64,000 bases of DNA from Streptomyces albireticuli (GTDB lineage Bacteria; Actinomycetota; Actinomycetes; Streptomycetales; Streptomycetaceae). The first letter of the stretch is position 1. Every line of letters begins with the position of its first letter. Below the pieces are notes generated by a model. The model was not told where the DNA came from. It made no database searches and saw nothing but the letters and a program-made list of their open reading frames with translations. A program made the position numbers and the translations under genes. Below are positions 24,704-32,819 of the stretch, one piece after another. The stretch is taken from contig NZ_JAJQQS010000008.1 in assembly GCF_021228125.1 (NCBI RefSeq), positions 276,843 to 340,842 of the forward strand, in the 5' to 3' direction.

Positions 24704-25996
24704 TCACTTCTTCTTGACGAAGGTGGACCAGTCCGGGGACTGGGCCGGGTCCAGGCCGCGCAGCTTCGTCAGCACCTTCGGGTCCTGCTCGTCCAGCCAG
24801 TCCGCGAGCTGCTTGAAGGACACGCAGCGCACGCCGTCCCGCTTGCACACCGACTTCATGACGTCCTCGACGGCCTTCATATAGATGCCACCGTTCCAGT
24901 CCTCGAAGTGGTTTCCGATGAACAGCGGCGCCCGGCTGCCGTTGTAGACGCGCTCGAAGCCGTTCAGATAGCCGTCCCGCGTCAGCTTCCGCCACTCCGC
25001 GTACTTCTTCGGGTCGCCCTTGGTGTTGTCACCGGACTGGTTGTAGAGGAAGTTGAAGTCCATCGACAGGACCTGCTTCTCGCTCTTCGGGTACGGCAGC
25101 AGCTGGAGCGGGAAATTCCAGACGCCGTTGATCTGGGACGGCCAGATCTGGAAGTCGCCGGGCGAGCTCGCGTCGTACCGCCAGCCGTAGGACTTCGCCA
25201 CCGGTATCAGGTTCTTCTGCCCCTCCAGGCACGGGGCGCGCCCGCCGGCCAGCTCCTTCTTGTAGTCGAAGGGCAGCGGCGGCAGGTCCGTGTAACCGGT
25301 GTTCGTCTTCCAGTTCTGCACGAAGGAATAGGACTGCTCGATCTCGCTCTTCCACTCCGCCGTGCTCCAGTCGCCGCCGCCCTTGGCGCCGCAGAAGTGG
25401 CCGTTGAAGTGGGTGCCGATCTCGTTGCCGTCCAGCCAGGCGCCGCGCACCTGCTGGAGGGTGTCCCTGATGTGCGGGTCCGTCGCGTAGGAGATCGCCG
25501 ATTCGCCGGGCTTGTGCTGCGGAGGCTTGTACAGCGACGCCTTCGACTTCGGTAGCAGATAGGTGCCGGTGAGGAAGAACGTCATCTGGGCGTTGTTCTG
25601 CTTGGCGGCCTGACGGAAATACGAGAAGAGGTGGTCGTCGCCCTCCAGCGCGCCGTCCCAGGAGAAGACCACGAACTGCGGCGGCTTCTCACCCGGCTTC
25701 AGCCTCTCCGGCTTGGGCTGCTTGGGCTGGGGGCCGGTGTACGACGTCGAACCGTCACCGATCACCCGGACCTTGCCGTCCCACTTCTCCTCGGGCTTCT
25801 TGCTCGGTGTCGGTTCCTCGTCGGGCTCGGTCTCGGGAGCGTTCTTCGCCTTGCCCTTGGGCTGCGCGGACGCCGAGGGCTCGCCCTTGGCGTCGTTCCC
25901 CTTGCCGTCGTCGCAGGCGGTCAGCCCGAGCCCGAGGGCGGCCACGGCGCCCACGGTGACCAGAGCCGTCGCGCCGCGTACGGTCCTTTTCGACAA
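24704..25996 (-). CDS. Lipoprotein with polysaccharide-deacetylase-like (CE4/NodB-fold) domain
   Basis: The 430-residue product has a basic N-terminus, a hydrophobic run and the lipobox LGLTAC, so it is lipidated and membrane-anchored outside the cell. A charged Pro/Lys/Glu linker of about 70 residues follows, then FVVFSWDGALEG with the first metal-ligand aspartate, MTFFLTGTYLL and GNEIGTHFNGHFCG with the H-x3-H pair. These are the zinc triad of CE4 esterases. Substrate is unknown; peptidoglycan or an extracellular polysaccharide is likely. The TTG at 25996 has GGGGG 8 bases upstream; a TTG at 26017 is possible but lacks a ribosome site. A pair of TGGCGCCA palindromes stands immediately upstream. 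Confidence 0.75.
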   Translation of the reverse strand: MSKRTVRGATALVTVGAVAALGLGLTACDDGKGNDAKGEPSASAQPKGKAKNAPETEPDEEPTPSKKPEEKWDGKVRVIGDGSTSYTGPQPKQPKPERLKPGEKPPQFVVFSWDGALEGDDHLFSYFRQAAKQNNAQMTFFLTGTYLLPKSKASLYKPPQHKPGESAISYATDPHIRDTLQQVRGAWLDGNEIGTHFNGHFCGAKGGGDWSTAEWKSEIEQSYSFVQNWKTNTGYTDLPPLPFDYKKELAGGRAPCLEGQKNLIPVAKSYGWRYDASSPGDFQIWPSQINGVWNFPLQLLPYPKSEKQVLSMDFNFLYNQSGDNTKGDPKKYAEWRKLTRDGYLNGFERVYNGSRAPLFIGNHFEDWNGGIYMKAVEDVMKSVCKRDGVRCVSFKQLADWLDEQDPKVLTKLRGLDPAQSPDWSTFVKKK

Positions 25997-26008
25997 CTTC
26001 TTACCCCC

Positions 26009-26036
26009 TGGCGCCAAAACAGATGTTCTGGCGCCA
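26009..26036. promoter_or_regulatory. Two TGGCGCCA palindromes 20 bp apart before the lipoprotein gene
   Basis: TGGCGCCA occurs at 26009-26016 and 26029-26036; with flanking C and G they also form an inverted repeat of 9-bp arms. The spacing is about two helical turns, as for cooperative binding of a dimeric regulator. The other reading is a stem-loop between the Pth2 stop (26040) and this gene. Confidence 0.4.
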
Positions 26037-26039
26037 GTA

Positions 26040-26864
26040 TCACAGGTCGTACTGTCGGACCCGTAGCGCCGGGTGGTCCGCGACCACCGTGCACGAGCCC
26101 GGGGCGATCTCGGTGAAGCCCGCGTCCCGCACCACCGGCAGCCCGCTCGTCGTCAGCCCGGCCCAGCGCTCCGGATCGGCCGTCCGCACCGCCAGCGCGA
26201 AACCGGACTCCCGCCAGGCCCGCCGGGCCGCGTCGTCCAGCCCCCACCACGCGAGCTGCGCGCCGTGCCCCGCCTGGGCCATGGTCTTGCCGGCCGACAT
26301 CTCCAGCTCCGGGTTGAGCCACAGCACCGGGCCCGCGGCGGCGGCGAGCGGGGCCGGCGGCTCCGGGTCGTCCAGGTCCGTGCCCGACACCTGGAGCTTC
26401 ACCAGCTCCTTGGGCCAGCCGTCGAGCGGTACGGGCGGGAAGACCCGTACCTCGGCCCGCTCGCCCGTGACCGTGATGCCCGGCAGCGCCGACGCCTTGC
26501 GCCACTCCGCGCCCCGCGCCCGCCGCACCACCTTCCGGATCCGGGCGTCCTGCCAGTCCCGCACGGCCGCCGCCCACTCGCCGTCCACGCCGTCGCCGCC
26601 GGTGGCCGCGCGCGCGTCGGACAGCAGCGTGAGCACCGCGCGGGCCGCCGTCTCCAGGGCGTCCGTACGAGCCGGCGGGGCGTCCTTCTCGATCCTGACC
26701 ACGAGCGGCAGCACGAACTGCGGCGCCTCGTCGCGGGGGTCCTCCGGGGGAGCGGCGTCGCCGGTGGCGGGACCGCCGGTCTCGGGGCGGGTCTCGGGGC
26801 GGGTTCCGCTGGTCGCGGGGCGGGTCTCGGGGCCGGTCTCGGGGCGGGTGTCAGGGCTGGTCAC
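26040..26864 (-). CDS. Peptidyl-tRNA hydrolase, Pth2 family
   Basis: Pth2 enzymes release peptide from prematurely dropped peptidyl-tRNA. The C-terminal third shows the family box LEMSAGKTMAQAGHGAQLAWW, with the Lys, Gln and His of the active site, and GLPVVRDAGFTEIAPGSCTVV, the terminal strand. The first 45 residues are disordered with near-repeats of RPET (ETGPETRPATSG, TRPETRPETGG), encoded by an imperfect G+C-rich tandem repeat. The middle part (FVLPLVVRIEKDAPPAR, 60-190) is an actinobacterial extension without known function. GTG 26864 is the first start after the divergent promoter of the ABC gene. Length 274 is more than double archaeal Pth2 (about 115). Confidence 0.78.
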   Translation of the reverse strand: MTSPDTRPETGPETRPATSGTRPETRPETGGPATGDAAPPEDPRDEAPQFVLPLVVRIEKDAPPARTDALETAARAVLTLLSDARAATGGDGVDGEWAAAVRDWQDARIRKVVRRARGAEWRKASALPGITVTGERAEVRVFPPVPLDGWPKELVKLQVSGTDLDDPEPPAPLAAAAGPVLWLNPELEMSAGKTMAQAGHGAQLAWWGLDDAARRAWRESGFALAVRTADPERWAGLTTSGLPVVRDAGFTEIAPGSCTVVADHPALRVRQYDL

Positions 26865-26909
26865 GCCCCCAGTCTGCCAGCCGTCAGATGAACGGACCGT
26901 CTCGCCCGT

Positions 26910-26915
26910 TACTGT
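26910..26915 (+). promoter_or_regulatory. -10 box of a probable leaderless promoter (ABC ATPase)
   Basis: TACTGT ends 6 bases before the ATG at 26922, with no ribosome site between. Confidence 0.5.
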
Positions 26916-26921
26916 GGGCGC

Positions 26922-27929
26922 ATGAGACTCAGGGGGGTCGGACGCCGGTACGGGCTGCGCGGGCCGTGGGTGCTGCGCGACGTCGATCTCGACCTGCCAC
27001 GGGGCGCCCTGCTCCGTGTCGAGGGCGCCAACGGCAGCGGCAAGTCCACCCTGCTGCGCCTGCTCGCGGGCATCGACACCCCGACGGCCGGCCGGATCAC
27101 CGGCCGCCCGCGCACAGCGTACGTCCCCGAACGGTTCCCGGCCGCCCTGCCGTTCACCGCCGCCGGCTACCTCACCCACCTCGGCCGCGTCCACGGCCTC
27201 GGCCGGGCGGCCGCCGCGCGGGGCGCCGAGGAGTGGCTGGAGCGCTTCGGCGCCGGGCGGCACGCCCGTACGTCCCTGTCCGAGCTGTCCAAGGGCACCA
27301 GCCAGAAGGTCGCCGTGGCCCAGGCCCTCCTCGCCGACCCGGAACTGCTCGTCCTCGACGAGGCGTGGACCGGCCTGGACCGCGACTCGCGCACCCTCCT
27401 CGACGACGCGGTCACCGGCCGCGTGGCCGCCGGGGGCACGGTCGTCTTCGTCGACCACGACCCGCGCCGGCTCGCCGCGTCCCTGCGGGGCGCAGCCGAC
27501 GCCGTCCACCGCGTGGCGGGAGGCCGCCTGACGACGGAGCGGGCCGTGGACGCGGCCGGGGCTTCCACCGGGGCGGGGCCGGGGGGACCGGCCGATGCCG
27601 GTTCGCGAGGCTTGGCGGAGGCCGACCCACGGGACCCACGGGTCCTGGCCGAGTTCGCCGGCCCGAGGGTCCTGATCGAGGCCCAGGGCCCGGCCGGGGC
27701 CCCGCTGCCCGAGGGCCTGCCCGGCGCCCCCGCCCTCGTGCCCGCGGATTCCCCCGTTCCGCCCGGCACCGTGCGGCTGACGGTCGTGGCCGCCCACTCG
27801 GACGCCTTGCTACGAGCCCTCCTCACGGCCCGGCCCGCCTGGCACGTCCACGCGGTGAGGCCCGTAGACCCGCCGCCGGCGAGTTCCGCGGGATCGCCGT
27901 CGCCGACGACCGAATCGCCGCCCGCGTGA
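26922..27929 (+). CDS. ABC transporter ATP-binding protein
   Basis: A 335-residue ABC ATPase. Walker A is GANGSGKST near residue 41, the signature is a non-canonical LSKGTSQKV, Walker B is LLVLDEAWTGLD, and the H-loop is VFVDHDPRRL. The last 120 residues are a Gly/Ala/Pro-rich extension unrelated to the ATPase fold. The start is probably leaderless. The membrane partner is probably the 28175 gene, 245 bases downstream. Export is likely because no binding protein is present, but the substrate cannot be inferred. The LSKGTSQK signature is common in two-gene exporters of actinobacteria. Confidence 0.88.
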   Translation: MRLRGVGRRYGLRGPWVLRDVDLDLPRGALLRVEGANGSGKSTLLRLLAGIDTPTAGRITGRPRTAYVPERFPAALPFTAAGYLTHLGRVHGLGRAAAARGAEEWLERFGAGRHARTSLSELSKGTSQKVAVAQALLADPELLVLDEAWTGLDRDSRTLLDDAVTGRVAAGGTVVFVDHDPRRLAASLRGAADAVHRVAGGRLTTERAVDAAGASTGAGPGGPADAGSRGLAEADPRDPRVLAEFAGPRVLIEAQGPAGAPLPEGLPGAPALVPADSPVPPGTVRLTVVAAHSDALLRALLTARPAWHVHAVRPVDPPPASSAGSPSPTTESPPA

Positions 27930-28174
27930 CGCACGCCGACCCGCCGCCCTCACGGTGTCTACCGGCCACCGTCCCTGCGGTGCCTGACGGTTCGCTGCCC
28001 GTGTGATGCCCGCCGGGCCGCCGCTCCCGTGACGCCCGCCGATCCGGACGTCCCGGTGAACGCCCCGCCGGTCCACCGACCCCTGTGACGGTCACCGGCT
28101 TCCCGCGCCCGTGACAACCGTCCGCTTCCCCACCCCCTGCCCGCCGCCCGACCGCCGCCGAGAAGAGCCGCCCG

Positions 28175-28843
28175 ATGACCGCACTCCTCCGCTACCAGGC
28201 CGCCTTGCTGTGGCGCTCGCACCGCTGGCTGCCGCCGCTGATGCTCTACGGCATCCTCATGGTCATCGGGGTCCAGCACGGGGAACCGGTCCTGGACTCC
28301 TTCGGCTACGCCGCCGGGGTACTGCTGCCCGTGGCGGCCTGGCTGGTCCGGGTGTGCGTCACCAACGAGCCGCCCGCCGCCCGCGACTGCGCCGCCGCCG
28401 CGGCCGGTCCCGGCCGGGTGCACCTCGCCGGGATCCTCACCGCGCTGGGCGCCTCCACGGCGCTCGCCGCCACGGGGACCGCCGTCGTCGCCGCGATCGG
28501 CGACCCGCGCAGCGCCGACCACCAGGTCCCGGTGGACCTCTGGCCCGCCACCGCGGCCGGTCTGGCGGCGGCCGTCGCCTGCGCCCTGCTCGGCACGGCC
28601 GTCGGCGCCCTGTGCAACCGGCCGGTGCTGCGCAGCACCGCCTGGGCGGTGCCGTCGACCGGGTTCGCCGCGATCCTGGTCCTCTTCGCCGGAGGCTCAC
28701 CCGCGCGCGCCGCCGTGACCGGCCTCGTCACCGGCTCCCGCAGCGGGACGGTGCCGTTCTCGCCGCTTCCCCTGGCCGGAGCCCTGGCGCTGACGGCGGC
28801 GGCGGTCGCCGGGGCGTGCGCGCTCGCCGGGCGACGGGCGTGA
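28175..28843 (+). CDS. Multi-spanning membrane protein, probable ABC permease partner
   Basis: The 222-residue protein contains about six hydrophobic segments, beginning with LPPLMLYGILMVIGVQ and including FGYAAGVLLPVAAWLVRV, LGASTALAATGTAVVAAI and LAGALALTAAAVAGACALAG. It resembles the small permeases paired with stand-alone ABC ATPases such as the one at 26922. AGAAGAG precedes the ATG by about 5 bases. The 245-base gap to the ATPase contains no other gene. Fifteen bases later a small zinc-ribbon-like gene follows. Confidence 0.65.
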   Translation: MTALLRYQAALLWRSHRWLPPLMLYGILMVIGVQHGEPVLDSFGYAAGVLLPVAAWLVRVCVTNEPPAARDCAAAAAGPGRVHLAGILTALGASTALAATGTAVVAAIGDPRSADHQVPVDLWPATAAGLAAAVACALLGTAVGALCNRPVLRSTAWAVPSTGFAAILVLFAGGSPARAAVTGLVTGSRSGTVPFSPLPLAGALALTAAAVAGACALAGRRA

Positions 28844-28857
28844 GGAGGGAACGGGCG

Positions 28858-29088
28858 ATGGGCGACGATGGAGGGACGCGCGGACGGACGGAGGAAGACA
28901 TGGAGCGTACGGGCACGGAACGGACGGACGGGAGCCCTGCCGCCCCAGTGGCCCCTGCCGCCCCCGCGGCCTTCGCGGACTGCGTGCACTGCGGCGAGCC
29001 CACGGAGTACCCGGCCGAGCGGCCGGGCGTCACGCTCTGCCCTGTCTGCGAGTGGCAGGAGGCGCAGCGCACGGCCTGCTCGGGCTGA
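28858..29088 (+). CDS. Small protein with CxxC-CxxC zinc-ribbon pattern
   Basis: The 76-residue product has a hydrophilic, Pro/Ala-rich first half and an end with CVHCGEPTEY and LCPVCEWQ, a four-cysteine arrangement typical of a small zinc ribbon. GAGGAGG is placed 9 bases before the ATG, and the gap to the permease gene is 14 bases, so it is likely co-transcribed. Function unknown. Without those features it would be too short to call. Confidence 0.6.
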   Translation: MGDDGGTRGRTEEDMERTGTERTDGSPAAPVAPAAPAAFADCVHCGEPTEYPAERPGVTLCPVCEWQEAQRTACSG

Positions 29089-29204
29089 CGGGAGCGGGAG
29101 CGCGCCGGATTCCGATCCCGGCCCGGCTCCGGCTCCGGTTTCGGCTCGGACCGGTGCGGACCGGCCCGTTCCGGTGGTCCGCGAACGCCCCGGCCGCCCG
29201 TGGC

Positions 29205-30083
29205 TCAGGTCCCGGCGATCAGATCCGAGACCCGTACGAACTCGTAGCCCCGCGCCCTCAGCTCGGGCACGATCCGCCGCACCGCCTCCTCCGTGGTGGG
29301 CGCCGCGCTGCGCGTGCAGTGCATCACCACGACCGAACCGGGCTTGACCTGCGCCAGCACCTGGTCCGCCACCGGCCCCGCCTTCTTGGCGAAGGCGTCA
29401 CCGCTGACGACGTCCCACTGCACGGCCGTCACCTTCGCGGGCGCGACGGCGCGCAGCGCGGCTTCGTCGTAACACCCGCCGGGGAAGCGGAAGTACGGGA
29501 CCGCGTGCCGCACCCCTGCCGTACGGAAGGCCGCGGACGCGCGTTCCACGTCGGCCCGGGCGCCGCCGCGCGGGACGACCGGGAGCCCGTAACAGGGGGT
29601 GGAGAAGGCGTGGTGGCTGTAGGAGTGGTTGGCGACCTCGAAGAGGGCGTCACCGCCGATGGACCGGGCCTGGTCCGGGTACTGCTCGGCCCACCGGCCG
29701 GTCATGAAGACCGTGGCGGGCACCTTGAGCCTCCGCAGCGTCGTGATCAGTTCGGGGTTGTCGAACCGCTCGCCGCGCGCGGCCCGCGGGCCCTGGTCCG
29801 AGGTCATGTCGGCGTCGAAGGTCAGGGCGACGCGTTTCGCACCGCCGCGCTTCCCGTGGAAGAACACGGAGGCCCGGCCGTCGGACCCCACGGGAAGGGT
29901 GGGCGCGGCGGACGCCTCGGGCGAGGCGGCGGGGGTGGGAGGCGCGGCCGTCGGAGAGGCCGGGGCGGCCGGCGTGCCCGCGGCGGCGGAGGACTTCCCG
30001 GAACCACCGCCGCCGCAGGCGGCCAGGCTCCCGCAGAGGGCGAGAGCGGCGAACGATCGGACGATACGAGTCGGCGAGTGCAC
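29205..30083 (-). CDS. Polysaccharide deacetylase (CE4), lipoprotein
   Basis: The 292-residue product carries a signal with lipobox LAACGGGG and a Pro/Ala/Thr linker, then a complete CE4 domain. Motif 1 is VALTFDADMT (metal aspartate), motif 2 NHSYSHHAFS (H-x3-H), motif 3 YFRFPGGCYDEAAL and motif 5 VVMHCTRSAAPTTEEAV. These residues indicate an active zinc-dependent N- or O-deacetylase of peptidoglycan or another surface polysaccharide. The start is GTG 30083. Transcribed with or after zapE, with a hairpin at 30118 in between. It differs from the other deacetylase-like lipoprotein at 24704 in having all canonical motifs. Confidence 0.88.
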   Translation of the reverse strand: MHSPTRIVRSFAALALCGSLAACGGGGSGKSSAAAGTPAAPASPTAAPPTPAASPEASAAPTLPVGSDGRASVFFHGKRGGAKRVALTFDADMTSDQGPRAARGERFDNPELITTLRRLKVPATVFMTGRWAEQYPDQARSIGGDALFEVANHSYSHHAFSTPCYGLPVVPRGGARADVERASAAFRTAGVRHAVPYFRFPGGCYDEAALRAVAPAKVTAVQWDVVSGDAFAKKAGPVADQVLAQVKPGSVVVMHCTRSAAPTTEEAVRRIVPELRARGYEFVRVSDLIAGT

Positions 30084-30117
30084 CGCAGCACCTTATGTCC
30101 GCCGGACGGCACCGTCA

Positions 30118-30146
30118 GGGGGGTAGGGGAAAGCCCCCGCCGTACC
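30118..30146 (-). terminator. Short stem-loop downstream of zapE
   Basis: GGGTAGGGGAAAGCCCCCGC...TACCC, in the 65 bases between the zapE stop and the deacetylase start. The same module ends the repeat element at 10585. Confidence 0.5.
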
Positions 30147-30148
30147 CT

Positions 30149-31273
30149 CTACTCCACCACCAGCGACTTCGCGTCCCGCGCCAGCGCCGTCAGCCGCGAA
30201 ATCGCCCGGAAGTACTTCTTCCGGTAGCCGCCGTTCAGCATTTCCTCGCTGAACAGCTCGTCGAACGGCCGCCCGGAAGCCAGCACCGGCACCTCCCGGT
30301 CGTACAGCCGGTCCGCGAGGACGACCAGCCGCAGCGCCGTGGACTGGTCGCCGACCGGCTCCACGCCCGTCAGGCACACGGCCCGCACGGGGTCGCACAT
30401 GGCGCCGTAGCGGCTCGGGTGGACCTTGGAGAGGTGGTCGAGGAGGGACGGGAAGTCGTCCAGGGAGGCGCCGGCGGTCGCGTACGCCGTACGGGTGACG
30501 GTGTCGTCGTCGAACGGCACCGGGGCCTGCGGCAGGCCCCGGTGCCGGTAGTCCTCGCCGTCTATGCGCAGCGGGCGGAAGTGCGCGGACAGGCCCTGTA
30601 TCTCGCGCAGGAAGTCGGCCGCCGCGAAGCGGCCCTCGCCGAGCTTGCCCGGCAGCGTGTTGGAGGTGGCGGCCAGTGCCACGCCCGCCTCGACGAGCTT
30701 GCCCAGCAGGGACGAGACGAGGACGGTGTCGCCCGGGTCGTCCAGCTCGAACTCGTCTATGCACAGCAGCCGGTGGTCGCTGAGGGTGCGGACGGTCTGC
30801 TGGAAGCCCAGCGCGCCGACCAGGTTCGTCAGCTCCACGAAAGTGCCGAACGCCTTGTGCTCGGGCGCCGCGGGGGTGGCGTGCCAGAGGGAGGCCAGCA
30901 GGTGGGTCTTGCCGACGCCGTAGCCGCCGTCGAGGTAGACGCCGCGCGGGCCGGCGGCGGGCTTCGCCTCGCGCCGGAACCAGCGCTTGCGGCCGGTGCC
31001 GCTCGCGCTCGCGCCGCCGAGACCGGCCGCGAAGCCGCCGAGCACCTGGACGGCCTCGGCCTGGCTGGGCTGCTTGGCGTCCGGTATGTAGTTGTCGAAG
31101 CGCACCGAGTCGAAGCGCGGCGGCGGCACCATCTCGGCGACCAGACGGTCGGCGGGTACGTGCGGGGCGCGCGAGGTGAGCGCGATCGGGGAGCCGGTGG
31201 CCGACCCGGCTATCGGGTCGGCGGCGCCGGTGGTACCCGGGGCGCCTGAGGCGGATGCGGTGGAGGACGACAC
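30149..31273 (-). CDS. zapE: AFG1/ZapE-family ATPase
   Basis: The 374-residue P-loop ATPase shows GVYLDGGYGVGKTHLLASLWH (Walker A), LLCIDEFELDDPGDT (Walker B, family-specific), AATSNTLPGKLGEGRF (sensor 1 region) and RLYDREVPVLASG with the C-terminal arginine. In E. coli ZapE acts on the division ring under stress; the role in actinobacteria is not established. The first 45 residues are a Ser/Ala/Gly-rich tail. Start GTG 31273 has GGAGAG close upstream. It is divergent from the RibD-like reductase gene with a 71-base shared promoter region. Confidence 0.88.
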   Translation of the reverse strand: MSSSTASASGAPGTTGAADPIAGSATGSPIALTSRAPHVPADRLVAEMVPPPRFDSVRFDNYIPDAKQPSQAEAVQVLGGFAAGLGGASASGTGRKRWFRREAKPAAGPRGVYLDGGYGVGKTHLLASLWHATPAAPEHKAFGTFVELTNLVGALGFQQTVRTLSDHRLLCIDEFELDDPGDTVLVSSLLGKLVEAGVALAATSNTLPGKLGEGRFAAADFLREIQGLSAHFRPLRIDGEDYRHRGLPQAPVPFDDDTVTRTAYATAGASLDDFPSLLDHLSKVHPSRYGAMCDPVRAVCLTGVEPVGDQSTALRLVVLADRLYDREVPVLASGRPFDELFSEEMLNGGYRKKYFRAISRLTALARDAKSLVVE

Positions 31274-31344
31274 AGCTCTCCAGCCTAGTCGCTGTCCGCC
31301 GGGCTCCGGGCCCGGGAACAGCGAGGCATGTCACACTGCGGCCT

Positions 31345-32160
31345 ATGCGACGCCTGTTCCCCCACCCGCTCACCCCGTCCGACATCGAAGACCGCACCTG
31401 GGACCTGGCCGAACTGGCCGAGGCCTACGCGTACCCCGAGGCTCCCGTCACGCCCGGGGCGCCCGGCGGGCAGGGGGTGGGCGGGGGAGGGCCCCGGAAG
31501 GCGTGGCTGCGCGCCAACATGGTCTCCTCGCTCGACGGCGCCGCCCACCACGACGGGCGTTCCCAGCCGCTGTCCTCGAAGGCCGACATGCGGATCTTCG
31601 GCACCCTGCGGGGCCTCGCGGACGCCGTGGTGGTGGGCGCCGAGACCGTACGGAAGGAGGGGTACCGGCCCGCGCGGGCACGGGAGGCCTTCGCGGCGCG
31701 GCGGGCGGCGCTCGGGCAGGGCCCCGCGCCGGCGATCGCGGTCGTGAGCGCCGGTCTCGACCTGGACTTCTCGCTTCCGCTGTTCACCGCGCCGCTGGTG
31801 CCCACGCTCGTCCTCACCGGCGCGGACGCGCCCGCGGACCGGGTCCGCGCGGCCCGCGAGGCCGGTGCCGAGGTGGTCGTGGCGGGCGAGGGGCGGCGGG
31901 TCGACGCCGCGCGGGTGCCCGGCGTGCTGGCCGAGCGGGGGCTGACCCGGCTGCTGACGGAGGGCGGGCCGAGGCTCCTCGGCCAGTTCGTGGCCGCGGG
32001 CGCGCTGGACGAGCTGTGTCTGTCGCTGGCCCCGGTGACGGTCTCCGGTACGGCGGACCGGATCGTGAGCGGCCCGCCCGTCGCGGTGCCGGAACGATTC
32101 ACCCTGGCCTCGGTCATAGAAGAATCGGGTTTCCTCTTCACCCGGTACCACCAGATCTGA
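31345..32160 (+). CDS. Pyrimidine reductase / RibD C-terminal domain protein
   Basis: The 271-residue product has the RibD-C/dihydrofolate-reductase fold: WLRANMVSSLDGAAHHDGRS with the S-x-D-G motif, ADAVVVGAETVRKEGYRPA, and LTRLLTEGGPRLLGQFVAAG, the NADPH-contacting glycine box. Riboflavin reductases of this type reduce the ribosyl side chain of the pyrimidine intermediate; stand-alone actinobacterial homologues have unproven substrates. The ATG follows CACACT by 7 bases, so leaderless start is likely. A weak stem-loop (TCGGCGG...CCGCCGA, 32164-32196) follows. Confidence 0.85.
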   Translation: MRRLFPHPLTPSDIEDRTWDLAELAEAYAYPEAPVTPGAPGGQGVGGGGPRKAWLRANMVSSLDGAAHHDGRSQPLSSKADMRIFGTLRGLADAVVVGAETVRKEGYRPARAREAFAARRAALGQGPAPAIAVVSAGLDLDFSLPLFTAPLVPTLVLTGADAPADRVRAAREAGAEVVVAGEGRRVDAARVPGVLAERGLTRLLTEGGPRLLGQFVAAGALDELCLSLAPVTVSGTADRIVSGPPVAVPERFTLASVIEESGFLFTRYHQI

Positions 32161-32317
32161 CAATCGGCGGAATTTCCTCTTCCGGTTACCCGCCGATGGG
32201 CAGAATTGAGTCGAACGCGCCCCGAGGGGCACGTGATCAAAACAGGCGGGCCCAGGGGGGCACGCGCAGGATGGTTTCTGTTGGGCCGGTGGCCCACGAA
32301 GGAGAAGGGCTTCCACC

Positions 32318-32788
32318 GTGTTCACGAGCGTATTGATGATCGAGCAACCTCTGTCCGCCTCGGACGTCGACTTCGTCACCACCCTTCACGACGACACGAT
32401 GTCCTTCATCGTCCTCATGCAGCCGAGAGGTGCCGAGGACCGGCTGCTGCGCGCCATCGACGACGTCGCCCTCGGCGAGCTGGAGCAGGCGGTCCACGAG
32501 GCCGACGAGCCCGAGGGCGAGCAGGCCCGCCGCCCGGCGGCCCTCGCCCTCGAGCACTCGCTGCGCTCCCTCCGGGACGCCGGCTGCGAGGCCGTCGGCC
32601 AGCTGATCGAGGGGCACCCGCTCGACCTGCTGCGGTCGGTCGTCGACCAGACCCACGCCGACGAAGTGATCGTGCTGACCGCCCCGCACCTGGTCGAGGA
32701 GTTCTTCCACCGCGACTGGGCCTCCCGGGCGCGGCACAAGGTCGGCGTGCCGGTGCTGAAGCTCTACGCCCACAACGACGAGGAGTGA
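32318..32788 (+). CDS. Conserved actinobacterial protein of unknown function
   Basis: The 156-residue product is acidic and without signal or membrane segments. It begins MFTSVLMIEQPLSASD, has FIVLMQPRGAEDRLLRAIDD and ends with VIVLTAPHLVEEFFHRDWASR and VPVLKLYAHND. The alternation of strands and helices and the last segment recall an Usp-like Rossmann fold, but the nucleotide motif G-2x-G-9x-G is missing. Homologues are sometimes labelled indole-3-glycerol phosphate synthase, which the sequence does not support. GGAGAAGG is placed 9 bases before the GTG; a hairpin (TGGGCC-GGT-GGCCCA, 32282-32296) precedes the ribosome site. Confidence 0.7.
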   Translation: MFTSVLMIEQPLSASDVDFVTTLHDDTMSFIVLMQPRGAEDRLLRAIDDVALGELEQAVHEADEPEGEQARRPAALALEHSLRSLRDAGCEAVGQLIEGHPLDLLRSVVDQTHADEVIVLTAPHLVEEFFHRDWASRARHKVGVPVLKLYAHNDEE

Positions 32789-32819
32789 CCCCGGCGGGAA
32801 GCACGCGGGCGGGTGGCGG

